From Clostridia bacterium (GTDB lineage: Bacteria; Bacillota; Clostridia; UBA1381), in assembly GCA_900770405.1 (NCBI GenBank), contig CAAGKL010000192.1, positions 1 to 7,855 of the forward strand: a stretch of 7,855 nucleotides of DNA, read 5' to 3'. The notes beneath the pieces were generated by a model. That model was not told the origin of the DNA. It did not search any database and worked only from the letters and a program-made list of their open reading frames with translations. Numbering within the stretch: position 1 is the stretch's first letter; every line of letters begins with the position of its first letter. Both the position numbers and the translations under genes were made by a program. Below are positions 1 through 6,492 of the stretch, piece after piece.

Positions 1-8
1 TCCGATCT
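1..8. other. Probable residual Illumina adapter at the contig edge
   Basis: The window opens with TCCGATCT, the last eight bases of the widely used Illumina adapter; on the minus strand it reads AGATCGGA, the adapter's first bases. It sits exactly at the edge and interrupts ispG after the conserved lysine-serine near residues 209-210. The two codons it would add (Asp, Arg) are not what I expect from the family. An exact 8-base match at an exact end is unlikely by chance, but it is only eight bases, so a genomic origin is not excluded. Confidence 0.7.
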
Positions 9-637
9 GATTTCATAATCCCGCCCGCCTTTGTGCCCGCCTCGGTCACGCCGATATGCACCGGAATATCGCTGATTTTATCAAATTTTCTGTACGCCTC
101 GATCATCGTCGGCACATCGGAGGTTTTTATCGAAACAACAATGTCGCCGAAATCCAGCTCCTCCAAAATTTTTATGTGCCCGAACGCGCTCTCCACCAGC
201 GCGTCCGCTGTCGGGCTCTTGTATTTTTCCAGAATTTCGCGCTCGAGCGAGCCGCCGTTCACGCCGATCCTTATCGGAATACCGCGTTCGCGGCAAGCGT
301 CCGCCACCGCCTTTACCCTGTCACGGCTGCCGATATTACCGGGGTTTATGCGGATTTTGTCCACACCCGCGCGTATCGCCTCCAGCGCCAGGCGGTAGTC
401 GAAATGAATATCCGCAACCAGCGGAATTTTTATCTTCTTTTTAATCTCGGCAAGCGCATACGCCGCCTCCATATCCGGCACGGCGCAGCGTATAATCTCG
501 CAGCCCGCGTCCTCGAGCCGTTTTATCTGCTCAACCGTCGATTTCACATCACGCGTATCGGTGTTAGTCATCGACTGAATTGACACGTGCGCCGCGCCGC
601 CGATCTGCACCCCGCCAACATTTACACATCTTTTCAT
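1..637 (-). CDS. ispG: 4-hydroxy-3-methylbut-2-en-1-yl diphosphate synthase, 3' end missing
   Basis: IspG (GcpE) is a cytoplasmic [4Fe-4S] enzyme that reductively converts 2-C-methylerythritol 2,4-cyclodiphosphate to HMBPP in the MEP isoprenoid pathway. The reading frame stays open to the window edge and gives about 212 residues of a protein normally near 350. The N-terminal TIM-barrel domain is clear: SIQSMTNTDTRDV near residues 19-31, ADIHFDYRLALEAI at 75-88, RINPGNIG at 96-103, and GVTEAGT at 196-202 near the end. The C-terminal domain with the three cluster-binding cysteines lies outside the window. The ATG at 637 is preceded by AAGGA, which begins directly after the rseP stop codon; the gap is 11 nt, so the two genes are cotranscribed. 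The last two residues probably derive from adapter sequence. Identity is very secure; completeness of the gene in the organism cannot be judged. Confidence 0.95.
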   Translation of the reverse strand, partial: MKRCVNVGGVQIGGAAHVSIQSMTNTDTRDVKSTVEQIKRLEDAGCEIIRCAVPDMEAAYALAEIKKKIKIPLVADIHFDYRLALEAIRAGVDKIRINPGNIGSRDRVKAVADACRERGIPIRIGVNGGSLEREILEKYKSPTADALVESAFGHIKILEELDFGDIVVSIKTSDVPTMIEAYRKFDKISDIPVHIGVTEAGTKAGGIMKSDR

Positions 638-648
638 TTGTATTCCTT

Positions 649-1797
649 TCAGCCCTTAAACAGCACAAATATATCCTTCGCCGAAACAACCGCCGCAAAC
701 ACCAGCAGCAGCGCAAGCCCCACCGCGTGCACCATTGCCTCCTTGCCGGGCGGAACGCGTTTTCCGCGCACAAGCTCATAGAGCATAAACATCAGTCGTC
801 CGCCGTCAAGCGCTGGCAGCGGCAGCAGGTTGAATATCCCGAGGTTTATCGTCAGCAGCGCCGCCAGCGACAGCACCGACAAAAGCCCGTAGTCCGAATG
901 TACCGCCGTGTTCACCGCGCCGACAATCCCGACCGGGCCGGACACCTCCTCGATGCCCGTTTTCAGCGTCACCATATCCCACAGTGCCTTGTATACCAGC
1001 TTTACCACATATTTTGTGTTGCAGAAAGCCTCATTTACCACACTTCCGACGCCGAGCGGCGCCAGGTACGGCGAAAATCCGAGCATTTTCGTATTAATCT
1101 GCTGCATCGTCCCGACAATATCCGCCGGCGGCACATAGCCCTCCGCATAGCTGTACCGCTCGGTTTTTTCAACGCCGTTCATAACCGTGGTCTCGGTATA
1201 GCCCGTGTCGCCGTACCGCCTTTCGCCTGTCATTTCGGACAGCGAAAATTCAAATTTCAGCCTTTTTCTATCCCTCACAACGGTCATTTCGACCTTATCC
1301 GAGGAATTTATTTCGGATTTATACAGCTGAATATCGCGGTAAAATCCGATTTTCCTGCCGTTTATTTCGACAATCCTATCCCCCGGGCAGATACCTGCCG
1401 CATACATATTCGAGCGTTCGTCAAGGCTCTGCACGGTGTTCGTTGCAAACGGCGCGCTTTGCAGCGCGATAACAATAAAAATCGCAAAGCCAAGCAGCAC
1501 GTTCACCACCGCGCCCGCAAGCACGACCAGAAAACGCTTCCACAGCCTTTGATTGCAGAAGGCGTCCGGGCTTTGGCTCTCGCCGTCCTCGCCCTCCATC
1601 GCGCAAAATCCGCCGATTGGCAAAAGCCGCACCGAATAAAGCGTGCTTTTGCCCTGCTTTTTCCAAATTGCCGGGCCCATTCCGATGGCGTACTCCAAAA
1701 CCCTTATTCCGCACAGCTTCGCCACGGTAAAATGCCCCAGCTCGTGCAGCGAAATCATTACCAGAAAAATAACTGCGGTTACCAGTGCTGTCAGCAA
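649..1797 (-). CDS. rseP: RseP/RasP-type site-2 membrane zinc metalloprotease
   Basis: This is an intramembrane-cutting protease of family M50. Relatives such as RasP of Bacillus and RseP of E. coli cleave anti-sigma factors and remnant signal peptides inside the cytoplasmic membrane. The 382-residue product has the zinc motif HELGH at residues 18-22 in the first membrane segment and the second conserved motif NLLPLPALDGGR at 323-334, where D331 should be the third zinc ligand. A membrane segment lies near 88-112, a PDZ-like domain near 115-205, a typical SGPVGIV at 286-292, and a last membrane segment near 357-380. The start is a TTG at 1797: the frame has a stop just upstream, and the next ATG would delete most of the first membrane segment. 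The AGGAG at 1808-1812 overlaps the dxr stop codon. The gap to dxr is 13 nt, so they form one operon. The substrate in this organism is unknown. Confidence 0.95.
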   Translation of the reverse strand: MLTALVTAVIFLVMISLHELGHFTVAKLCGIRVLEYAIGMGPAIWKKQGKSTLYSVRLLPIGGFCAMEGEDGESQSPDAFCNQRLWKRFLVVLAGAVVNVLLGFAIFIVIALQSAPFATNTVQSLDERSNMYAAGICPGDRIVEINGRKIGFYRDIQLYKSEINSSDKVEMTVVRDRKRLKFEFSLSEMTGERRYGDTGYTETTVMNGVEKTERYSYAEGYVPPADIVGTMQQINTKMLGFSPYLAPLGVGSVVNEAFCNTKYVVKLVYKALWDMVTLKTGIEEVSGPVGIVGAVNTAVHSDYGLLSVLSLAALLTINLGIFNLLPLPALDGGRLMFMLYELVRGKRVPPGKEAMVHAVGLALLLVFAAVVSAKDIFVLFKG

Positions 1798-1807
1798 ACG
1801 ACCTCAA

Positions 1808-1812
1808 CTCCT
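1808..1812 (-). promoter_or_regulatory. Ribosome binding site supporting the TTG start of rseP
   Basis: AGGAG on the minus strand overlaps the TAG stop of dxr and lies 10 nt before the TTG at 1797. With an in-frame stop just upstream and no ATG before the catalytic HELGH motif except one four residues ahead of it, this site decides the unusual TTG start. The overlap suggests translational coupling with dxr. Confidence 0.7.
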
Positions 1813-2965
1813 ACTTACAATTCTTTACAAAGCTTCGCGCAAAATCATCTGCCGCGAAAATATCCTCAAGCCCTGCCGGGCTCACATTTTCCGCAGCGTC
1901 CATCGCCGCGGCAATCCTGTCGGCAATCTCAAGATAGCCGATTTTTCCGTTCAGAAACAGCTCAACCGCCGCCTCATCGGCGCTGTTGAACACCGTCGGC
2001 ATAATCCCGCCCTCGCGCAGTGCGCGGTATGCCAGCGGCAACGCGAAAAATGTTTCAGTGTCCGGCTCGGCAAAATCGAGCGTCGGGTATTTTGCAAAAT
2101 CGAGCTCATTTCTGCTCATCGGTCTGCGGTACGGATAGGTAATCGCAAACTGAATGGGCAGCCGCATATCGGGCGCGCCGAGCTGCGCAATTACGGCATT
2201 ATCGCAAAATTCGACCATCGAGTGAACCACGCTCTGGCGGTGCACAAGCACCTTTATGTGCTCCGCATCCACGCCGAACAGCCAGCGCGCCTCCATAACC
2301 TCGAGCCCCTTATTCACGAGCGTCGACGAGTCAATCGTCACCTTTGCGCCCATATTCCAGTTTGGGTGTCTGAGCGCCTGCTCGGGCGTTATTTTTTCAA
2401 GCTCTGCGCGGGTTTTCCCGAAAAACGGGCCGCCGCTCGCGGTCAGAATTATCCTCTTGATCTCGCGCCTGTCGCGGCAGCCGGTAAGCGACTGAAATAT
2501 CGCCGAGTGCTCGCTGTCCACAGGCAAAAGTGCCGCGCCGTGCTCTTTTGCAAGCTTGGTCACGATATGCCCGCCGCAAACGAGCGTTTCCTTATTGGCA
2601 AGCGCAATATTTTTCCCCGCCTTAATCGCGCGGATTGTCGGCAAAAGCCCCGAAATCCCCACAACCGCGGTTACAACGGTATCGCAGTCCTCCACCTCGG
2701 CGCATTCGCACAGCCCCTCCGCGCCCGCACTGACGCGAATATCTGTATCGGCGAGCCGTATGTTCAGCTCCCGCGCCGCGTTTTCGTCGGTCATACATAC
2801 AAGCCCCGGCTTAAACTCGCGCGCCTGCTTCTCCAGCAGGTCAACATTTCTGCGCGCAGAGAGCGCCGACACCTTAATCGACGGATTTTCGCGGACGATT
2901 TCAAGCGTCTGCGTGCCGATTGAGCCGGTTGACCCCAATACTGATATATTATGATCAATTTCCAT
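1811..2965 (-). CDS. dxr: 1-deoxy-D-xylulose 5-phosphate reductoisomerase
   Basis: Dxr (IspC) makes 2-C-methyl-D-erythritol 4-phosphate from DXP using NADPH, the committed step of the MEP pathway and the target of fosmidomycin. From the ATG at 2965 the product has 384 residues, normal for the family. Visible are the NADPH-binding GSTGSIG at 11-17, LANKETLV at 122-129, LPVDSEHSAIFQ at 147-158 with metal ligands D150 and E152, and TIDSSTLVNKGLE at 210-222 with the third ligand E222. VHRQS follows at 241-245, and GAPDMRLPI at 263-271. Arginine stands where E. coli has proline in the VHRQS motif; I recall Bacillota having HRES or HRQS there, so it is not a defect. A TTG at 2977 would add four residues, but it touches the AAGGA with no spacer, so I prefer the ATG. 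The gap to cdsA is 15 nt. The gene is intact. Confidence 0.97.
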   Translation of the reverse strand: MEIDHNISVLGSTGSIGTQTLEIVRENPSIKVSALSARRNVDLLEKQAREFKPGLVCMTDENAARELNIRLADTDIRVSAGAEGLCECAEVEDCDTVVTAVVGISGLLPTIRAIKAGKNIALANKETLVCGGHIVTKLAKEHGAALLPVDSEHSAIFQSLTGCRDRREIKRIILTASGGPFFGKTRAELEKITPEQALRHPNWNMGAKVTIDSSTLVNKGLEVMEARWLFGVDAEHIKVLVHRQSVVHSMVEFCDNAVIAQLGAPDMRLPIQFAITYPYRRPMSRNELDFAKYPTLDFAEPDTETFFALPLAYRALREGGIMPTVFNSADEAAVELFLNGKIGYLEIADRIAAAMDAAENVSPAGLEDIFAADDFARSFVKNCK

Positions 2966-2977
2966 TTTTATAACCAA

Positions 2978-2982
2978 TCCTT
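2978..2982 (-). promoter_or_regulatory. Ribosome binding site deciding the dxr start
   Basis: AAGGA on the minus strand overlaps the cdsA stop codon. It abuts the TTG at 2977 with no spacer but lies 12 nt before the ATG at 2965. A zero-length spacer is not usable, so the ATG is the likelier start even though 12 nt is long. Confidence 0.65.
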
Positions 2983-3766
2983 ATTTCAATATAAAGCTGA
3001 GCGCAGCATAGGTAAATGGTGCAATGAACACAACACTGTCAAATCTGTCCATCAGCCCGCCGTGTCCCGGCAAAATATTCCCGTAATCCTTCGCACCGCG
3101 GTCGCGCTTTATGCACGAGGCGACAAGGTCGCCCAACTGCGACAGCACCGCACCGACCGCCCCCATCGCCGCCGTTTTCAGATACGGCGCGGGCGAGCCG
3201 GGATAGAAAAGCGTCATCAGATAGGTATACAAAACGCACGCGAGCGTGCACAACACAACGCCGCCGATTGCGCCCTCGACCGTTTTCTTCGGGCTGATAT
3301 GCTCGCAGAGCTTATGCCTGCCGAGACTGATCCCGGCAAAATACGCGCCGGTGTCAGTGAGCCAGGACAGAATAAACACCCACAAAAGGTCACCTGTGCG
3401 GAAATCGTACTTTATCTTCACAAGAAAACACATAAACACCGCGATATAAGCCGTCACAAAGCCGTGCGCGAAAATGTCGGCAGCCTTGTGCTTCGTGTGC
3501 AGAAAAACCGCCGCGCCGATATAGAGCATCATACCCGCAATAAGCGCCGCCTCAAAATGGCCCGACAGCACGCCCGCCGCGGCAAGCGCCGCCGCCATAG
3601 CCCCGACAATATTCACGCCAATCGGGCAGCCGGCAACCTTATACATCTCAAAAAGCATTATCGCGGCAACCGCCAGAACTGCCGCCGCAAAGTACACCGG
3701 CGGGGCAAAAAATGCAGCAAAAAACACCACAAGTCCCACCGCCGCGGTCAAAATTCTTGTCAGCAT
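2981..3766 (-). CDS. cdsA: Phosphatidate cytidylyltransferase (CDP-diacylglycerol synthase)
   Basis: CdsA converts phosphatidic acid and CTP to CDP-diacylglycerol, the precursor of phosphatidylglycerol and related phospholipids, in the cytoplasmic membrane. The 261-residue product is almost wholly hydrophobic, with several membrane segments starting near residues 5-35. It carries the full family signature near 217-243: SCIKRDRGAKD, then GHGGLMDRFD, including the metal-binding aspartates. DTGAYFAG at 138-145 and SPKKTVEG at 158-165 are also typical. The ATG at 3766 follows a strong GGAGGGGAAGG purine tract. The gaps to uppS upstream and dxr downstream are both 15 nt, so the gene sits inside the operon. 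No defect is seen. Confidence 0.97.
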   Translation of the reverse strand: MLTRILTAAVGLVVFFAAFFAPPVYFAAAVLAVAAIMLFEMYKVAGCPIGVNIVGAMAAALAAAGVLSGHFEAALIAGMMLYIGAAVFLHTKHKAADIFAHGFVTAYIAVFMCFLVKIKYDFRTGDLLWVFILSWLTDTGAYFAGISLGRHKLCEHISPKKTVEGAIGGVVLCTLACVLYTYLMTLFYPGSPAPYLKTAAMGAVGAVLSQLGDLVASCIKRDRGAKDYGNILPGHGGLMDRFDSVVFIAPFTYAALSFILK

Positions 3767-3781
3767 ATCCTTCCCCTCCCG

Positions 3782-4522
3782 TCACACGCCGCCGAACCGA
3801 CGGCTGCGCTGCTGGTATTGCAAAATTGCTTCCTCCATATCCCTGACGCTGAAATCCGGCCAGAGCTTCGGCGTGAAATACATCTCGGAATAGGCAAGCT
3901 GCCAGAGCATAAAATTCGACAGCCGTATTTCGCCGCTCGTTCTGATGAGCAGATCCGGGTCGGGCTGACCGGCGGTGTAAAGGCTGTCCGCGATGGTCTG
4001 CGCGGTTATCTCCGACGGCGCCATCTCGCCCGCGGCAATTTTTTCGCCTATCGTACGCGCCGCGTGCACGAGCTCCTCGCGCGCGCCGTAGTTGAGCGCG
4101 ATATTCATCACAATGCCGGTATTTTGCCCCGTAAACTCCTCCGTTTCGGCGATGAGCGTGCACATTTCCTCCGAAAGCTCTGCGCGCGAGCCGATTGCGC
4201 GGATTACGACATTCTCGCCCGAAAGCGTGTTTTTTGCATCGCGCAGATAGCTCATCAGAAGCCCCATCAGATAGTCGACCTCCTCCTGCGGGCGCGACCA
4301 GTTCTCGGTGGAAAACGCATACACGGTTATATACTTTATCCCCATTTTGTTGCACGCGGTGACGATCTTTTTCAGCGAATCCGCTCCCGCCTTGTGCCCG
4401 GCGCTGCGCGGCAGACCGCGCTTTTTCGCCCATCTGCCGTTGCCGTCCATAATAACCCCGATATGCACCGGCAGCCTATCCGGGTCAATTTCCCGGACAT
4501 TTTTCTTTTTTTTGAAAAGCAT
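3782..4522 (-). CDS. uppS: Undecaprenyl diphosphate synthase (cis-prenyltransferase)
   Basis: UppS adds eight isopentenyl diphosphate units in cis to farnesyl diphosphate to form the C55 carrier used for peptidoglycan and other wall polymers. It works in the cytoplasm at the membrane face. The 246-residue product has all family marks: HIGVIMDGNGRWAKKRG at residues 20-36 with catalytic D26, YAFSTENWSRP at 68-78, PDLLIRTSGEIRLSNF at 189-204, and the distal acidic residue E213 in YSEMYF. The ATG at 4522 is preceded by GGGAAGG about 5 nt away. It uses isoprenoid units to which the dxr and ispG products in the same operon contribute. The 87-nt gap to frr carries a strong hairpin, so expression may be uncoupled from pyrH-frr. 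The gene is intact. Confidence 0.97.
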   Translation of the reverse strand: MLFKKKKNVREIDPDRLPVHIGVIMDGNGRWAKKRGLPRSAGHKAGADSLKKIVTACNKMGIKYITVYAFSTENWSRPQEEVDYLMGLLMSYLRDAKNTLSGENVVIRAIGSRAELSEEMCTLIAETEEFTGQNTGIVMNIALNYGAREELVHAARTIGEKIAAGEMAPSEITAQTIADSLYTAGQPDPDLLIRTSGEIRLSNFMLWQLAYSEMYFTPKLWPDFSVRDMEEAILQYQQRSRRFGGV

Positions 4523-4554
4523 AAATACCTTCCCTTTTCTCTAAAAATCATTCA

Positions 4555-4599
4555 AAGGGCTGCCCTTCGCAAAAATTTGCGCGCAAAAAGGCAGCCCTC
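4555..4599 (-). terminator. Strong intercistronic hairpin between frr and uppS, possible partial terminator
   Basis: AGGGCTGCC at 4556-4564 is perfectly complementary to GGCAGCCCT at 4590-4598. The 25-nt interior contains further self-complementary sequence (CGCAAA against TTTGCG), so the RNA can form a long two-tier stem. On the minus strand the 3' side reads TTTGAATGATTTTT, an interrupted U tract with its main run about 8 nt from the stem. That is weaker than a textbook intrinsic terminator, so partial termination, RNA processing or 3'-end protection of a pyrH-frr message are all possible. The plus strand also has T-rich sequence after the stem, but no gene points that way. Confidence 0.5.
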
Positions 4600-4609
4600 T
4601 TTAATTTTC

Positions 4610-5161
4610 TCAGACCTCTAATATTTCCTTTTCCTTCGCAGCGGTGATGTCCTCGATTTCCTTGACAAACTTATCAGTGAGCGCCTGAATATCCTTCTCG
4701 ATGCCCTTCAGATCGTCCTCGGTAATCTCGGAATTTTTCTTCTTCGCCTTGTAGTCCTCCATCGCGTCGCGGCGGACATTGCGAATCTGCACCTTTGCCT
4801 CCTCTGCATACTTCTTCACCTGCTTTACAAGCTCTTTTCTGCGCTCCTCGGTAAGCGGCGGGAAGTTCAGGCGTATAACCTTGCCGTCATTCTGCGGCGC
4901 GATGCCGATTTCCGACTTCTGTATCGCCTTTTCGATTTCCTTCAAAATTGTCTGATCCCACGGCTGGATAACCAGCGTTCTGGGCTCGGGCGAGGAAATT
5001 GAACCGACCTGCGCTACCGGTGTCGGCACGCCGTAGTAGTCGATTGCGACCTTGTCGAGCACCGCCGCATTTGCCCTGCCGGCGCGGATTGTCTTGAGCT
5101 CGGAATGAAAGCCGTCAACTCTTTTATTCATCTTCTCCTCAATTTCGGGATATTTAGCCAT
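4610..5161 (-). CDS. frr: Ribosome recycling factor
   Basis: RRF acts with EF-G to split post-termination ribosomes so that they can initiate again. The 183-residue product matches the usual length of about 185. The long helical domain I is visible at both ends: HSELKTIRAGRANAAVLDKV at residues 19-38, and the basic helix from about 105 to 138 with paired arginines at 130-131. Domain II lies between, with YYGVPTPVAQVGSIS at 42-56 and the conserved IQPWD at 65-69. RLNFPPLTEERRKELVK at 97-113 is highly characteristic. The ATG at 5161 has an AAGGAAAGGA tract at 5171-5180. It lies 29 nt after pyrH, the standard pairing in bacteria, and ends just before the hairpin at 4555-4599. The gene is intact. 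Confidence 0.97.
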   Translation of the reverse strand: MAKYPEIEEKMNKRVDGFHSELKTIRAGRANAAVLDKVAIDYYGVPTPVAQVGSISSPEPRTLVIQPWDQTILKEIEKAIQKSEIGIAPQNDGKVIRLNFPPLTEERRKELVKQVKKYAEEAKVQIRNVRRDAMEDYKAKKKNSEITEDDLKGIEKDIQALTDKFVKEIEDITAAKEKEILEV

Positions 5162-5190
5162 AATTTCAAATCCTTTCCTTAATATACAAA

Positions 5191-5913
5191 TTATTTTCTT
5201 TCTCCGTCTCGCGTCACAAGTGTGCCGATTTTCTCGCCGGTCACGGCGCGCACAATATTCTCCGGGTCATCAAGCCCGAACACCAGAATAGGCATATTGT
5301 TGTCGCGGCACATCGACGCTGCCGTCGAGTCCATAACGCCCAGCTCATCGCCGAGAATATCCGAGAAGGACAGCGACTCGAACCGCTTCGCATTCGGGTT
5401 TAACTTCGGGTCGGAATCATACACCGCGTCAACCTTCTTCGCGAGCAGGATTATATCCGACTCGGTCTCAACCGCACGCAGTGCCGCCGCGGTATCGGTT
5501 GACATAAACGGATTTCCCGTTCCCGCCGCAAAAATAACAACTCTGCCCTTTTCAAGGTGTCTTGCCGCCTTGCCGCGGATATACGGCTCGGCAACGGCGC
5601 TCATCGTAATCGCCGACTGCACTCTCGTCTGCACGCCGCACGCCTCCAGCGCCGAGCACAGTCCGAGTGCATTTATAACAGTCGCGAGCATACCCATATG
5701 ATCCGCGCGCGTTCTGTCCATATTTTCGCTGCTTCTGCCGCGCCAGATATTGCCGCCGCCGACAACAATTGATACGTGCACGCCCATATCAACTACCTTT
5801 TTAATACTCTGCGAGATTTTGTTTAAGGTATCCTCGTCAAGACCGAAGCCCTTTTCTCCCGCAAGCGCCTCTCCCGAAACCTTCAGGAGCACCTTCTTAT
5901 ATACAGCCTGCAT
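5191..5913 (-). CDS. pyrH: Uridylate (UMP) kinase, amino acid kinase family
   Basis: PyrH phosphorylates UMP to UDP with ATP, the step that feeds all pyrimidine nucleotides. The bacterial enzyme is a cytoplasmic hexamer, typically activated by GTP and inhibited by UTP. The 240-residue product shows KVLLKVSGEAL at 7-17, VVGGGNIWRG at 50-59, DRTRADHMGMLATVINALGL at 66-85, GTGNPFMSTDTAAALRA at 131-147, and KKVDAVYDSDP at 159-169. These are the phosphate- and nucleotide-binding segments in the usual order. The ATG at 5913 follows GGAGG at 5922-5926. It is the first gene of the operon here. In many Bacillota rpsB and tsf precede it, but here a terminator-like hairpin and iscU do. The gene is intact. 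Confidence 0.97.
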   Translation of the reverse strand: MQAVYKKVLLKVSGEALAGEKGFGLDEDTLNKISQSIKKVVDMGVHVSIVVGGGNIWRGRSSENMDRTRADHMGMLATVINALGLCSALEACGVQTRVQSAITMSAVAEPYIRGKAARHLEKGRVVIFAAGTGNPFMSTDTAAALRAVETESDIILLAKKVDAVYDSDPKLNPNAKRFESLSFSDILGDELGVMDSTAASMCRDNNMPILVFGLDDPENIVRAVTGEKIGTLVTRDGERK

Positions 5914-5945
5914 TTTTCCGTCCTCCGTATAAGAATATTTTTCCT

Positions 5946-5983
5946 AAAAAAAGGAATACATTAACTCATATTCAATGTATTCC
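5946..5983 (-). terminator. Intrinsic terminator between iscU and pyrH, or pyrH leader attenuator
   Basis: GGAATACATT at 5953-5962 is perfectly complementary to AATGTATTCC at 5974-5983, leaving an 11-nt loop that two more pairs could shorten. On the minus strand the stem is followed at once by seven U (5946-5952), the layout of a Rho-independent terminator, although the stem is AT-rich. It would end the iscS-iscU message about 57 nt past the iscU stop codon. It also lies downstream of a promoter-like sequence at 5998-6026, so it could instead gate transcription into pyrH. Confidence 0.75.
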
Positions 5984-5997
5984 CTGTACTTTATTCT

Positions 5998-6026
5998 ATT
6001 TTAACATATAATTTCAAAACTTTCAA
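5998..6026 (-). promoter_or_regulatory. Sigma-A-type promoter for the pyrH operon
   Basis: The minus strand carries TTGAAA (6021-6026), a 17-nt spacer and TAAAAT (5998-6003), each one base from consensus. It lies in the AT-rich gap just after the iscU stop codon, and the expected start is near 5991, about 78 nt before pyrH. The terminator hairpin begins only about 8 nt downstream of that start. The AT-rich setting makes a chance match possible. Confidence 0.55.
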
Positions 6027-6039
6027 CCCAAAAATGAAA

Positions 6040-6486
6040 TTATTTATCTTCTTTTGCGTCACCGACATCGGCGCACTTGCGGCAGCAGGTTCCGCAGCTT
6101 GTGCAGGACTGCGCATCGCCGCTCTCGCGCGCTCTGTAATTGTCGATTGCCGCCTTGATTGCCTGCTCCGCCAGAACCGAGCAGTGGATTTTCTCGGGCG
6201 GAAGTCCGTCTAAAGCCTCCATAACGGCTTTGTTGCTGAGCGAAAGCGCCTCGTCGACGCTCTTTCCCTTAACCATCTCCGTCGCCATCGAGCTCGTCGC
6301 AATCGCCGCGCCGCAGCCGAATGTCTTGAAGCGCACATCCTTGATTTTATCGTCCTCAATATCCATATATATCTTCATAATATCGCCGCACTTTGCGTTG
6401 CCGACCTGACCGACCGCGTTTGCGTTCTCCAGCTCGCCGACATTACGGGGATTTGCGAAATGATCCATTACCTTTTCCGAATACAT
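6040..6486 (-). CDS. iscU: Fe-S cluster assembly scaffold, IscU/NifU N-terminal type, with Cys-rich tail
   Basis: IscU receives sulfur from the cysteine desulfurase, builds a cluster and hands it to apo-proteins. Residues 1 to about 120 are a standard scaffold domain with the three ligand cysteines: C33 in NAKCGD (with D35), C58 in KTFGCGAAIATSSM, and C102 in IHCSVLAEQAI. The start YSEKVMDHFANPRNVG is typical of clostridial NifU-like proteins. The tail at 121-148 is unusual: it holds five cysteines at 128, 131, 134, 135 and 138 (CTSCGTCCRKC) followed by an acidic/lysine end. It resembles neither the NifU ferredoxin domain nor the C-terminal Nfu domain. The ATG at 6486 lies 6 nt after iscS, and its AAGGAAG overlaps the iscS stop codon, so the genes are coupled. 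The symbol nifU would serve equally well. Confidence 0.95.
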   Translation of the reverse strand: MYSEKVMDHFANPRNVGELENANAVGQVGNAKCGDIMKIYMDIEDDKIKDVRFKTFGCGAAIATSSMATEMVKGKSVDEALSLSNKAVMEALDGLPPEKIHCSVLAEQAIKAAIDNYRARESGDAQSCTSCGTCCRKCADVGDAKEDK

Positions 6487-6492
6487 ACTGAC

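Noticed and set aside
2231..2243. The dxr motif reads VHRQS instead of the VHPQS of E. coli, which might suggest a damaged active site.
   Set aside because: The catalytic histidine and serine are kept, and as I recall HRES/HRQS forms are common in Dxr of Bacillota. The metal ligands D150, E152 and E222 are intact.
4576..4587. A perfect 12-bp palindrome, TTTGCGCGCAAA, that might be a separate protein-binding site.
   Set aside because: It lies within the loop of the larger hairpin and alternates with an overlapping CGCAAA/TTTGCG pairing, so it is better explained as part of that RNA structure.
580..4621. Very long plus-strand open frames opposite rseP, dxr, cdsA and uppS (for example 580-1989, 1643-2923 and 2951-4621).
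   Set aside because: Their translations are rich in Arg, His, Gln and Pro with no recognisable domains. They span several minus-strand genes that are certain and lack good ribosome binding sites. They follow from the codon bias of the real genes.
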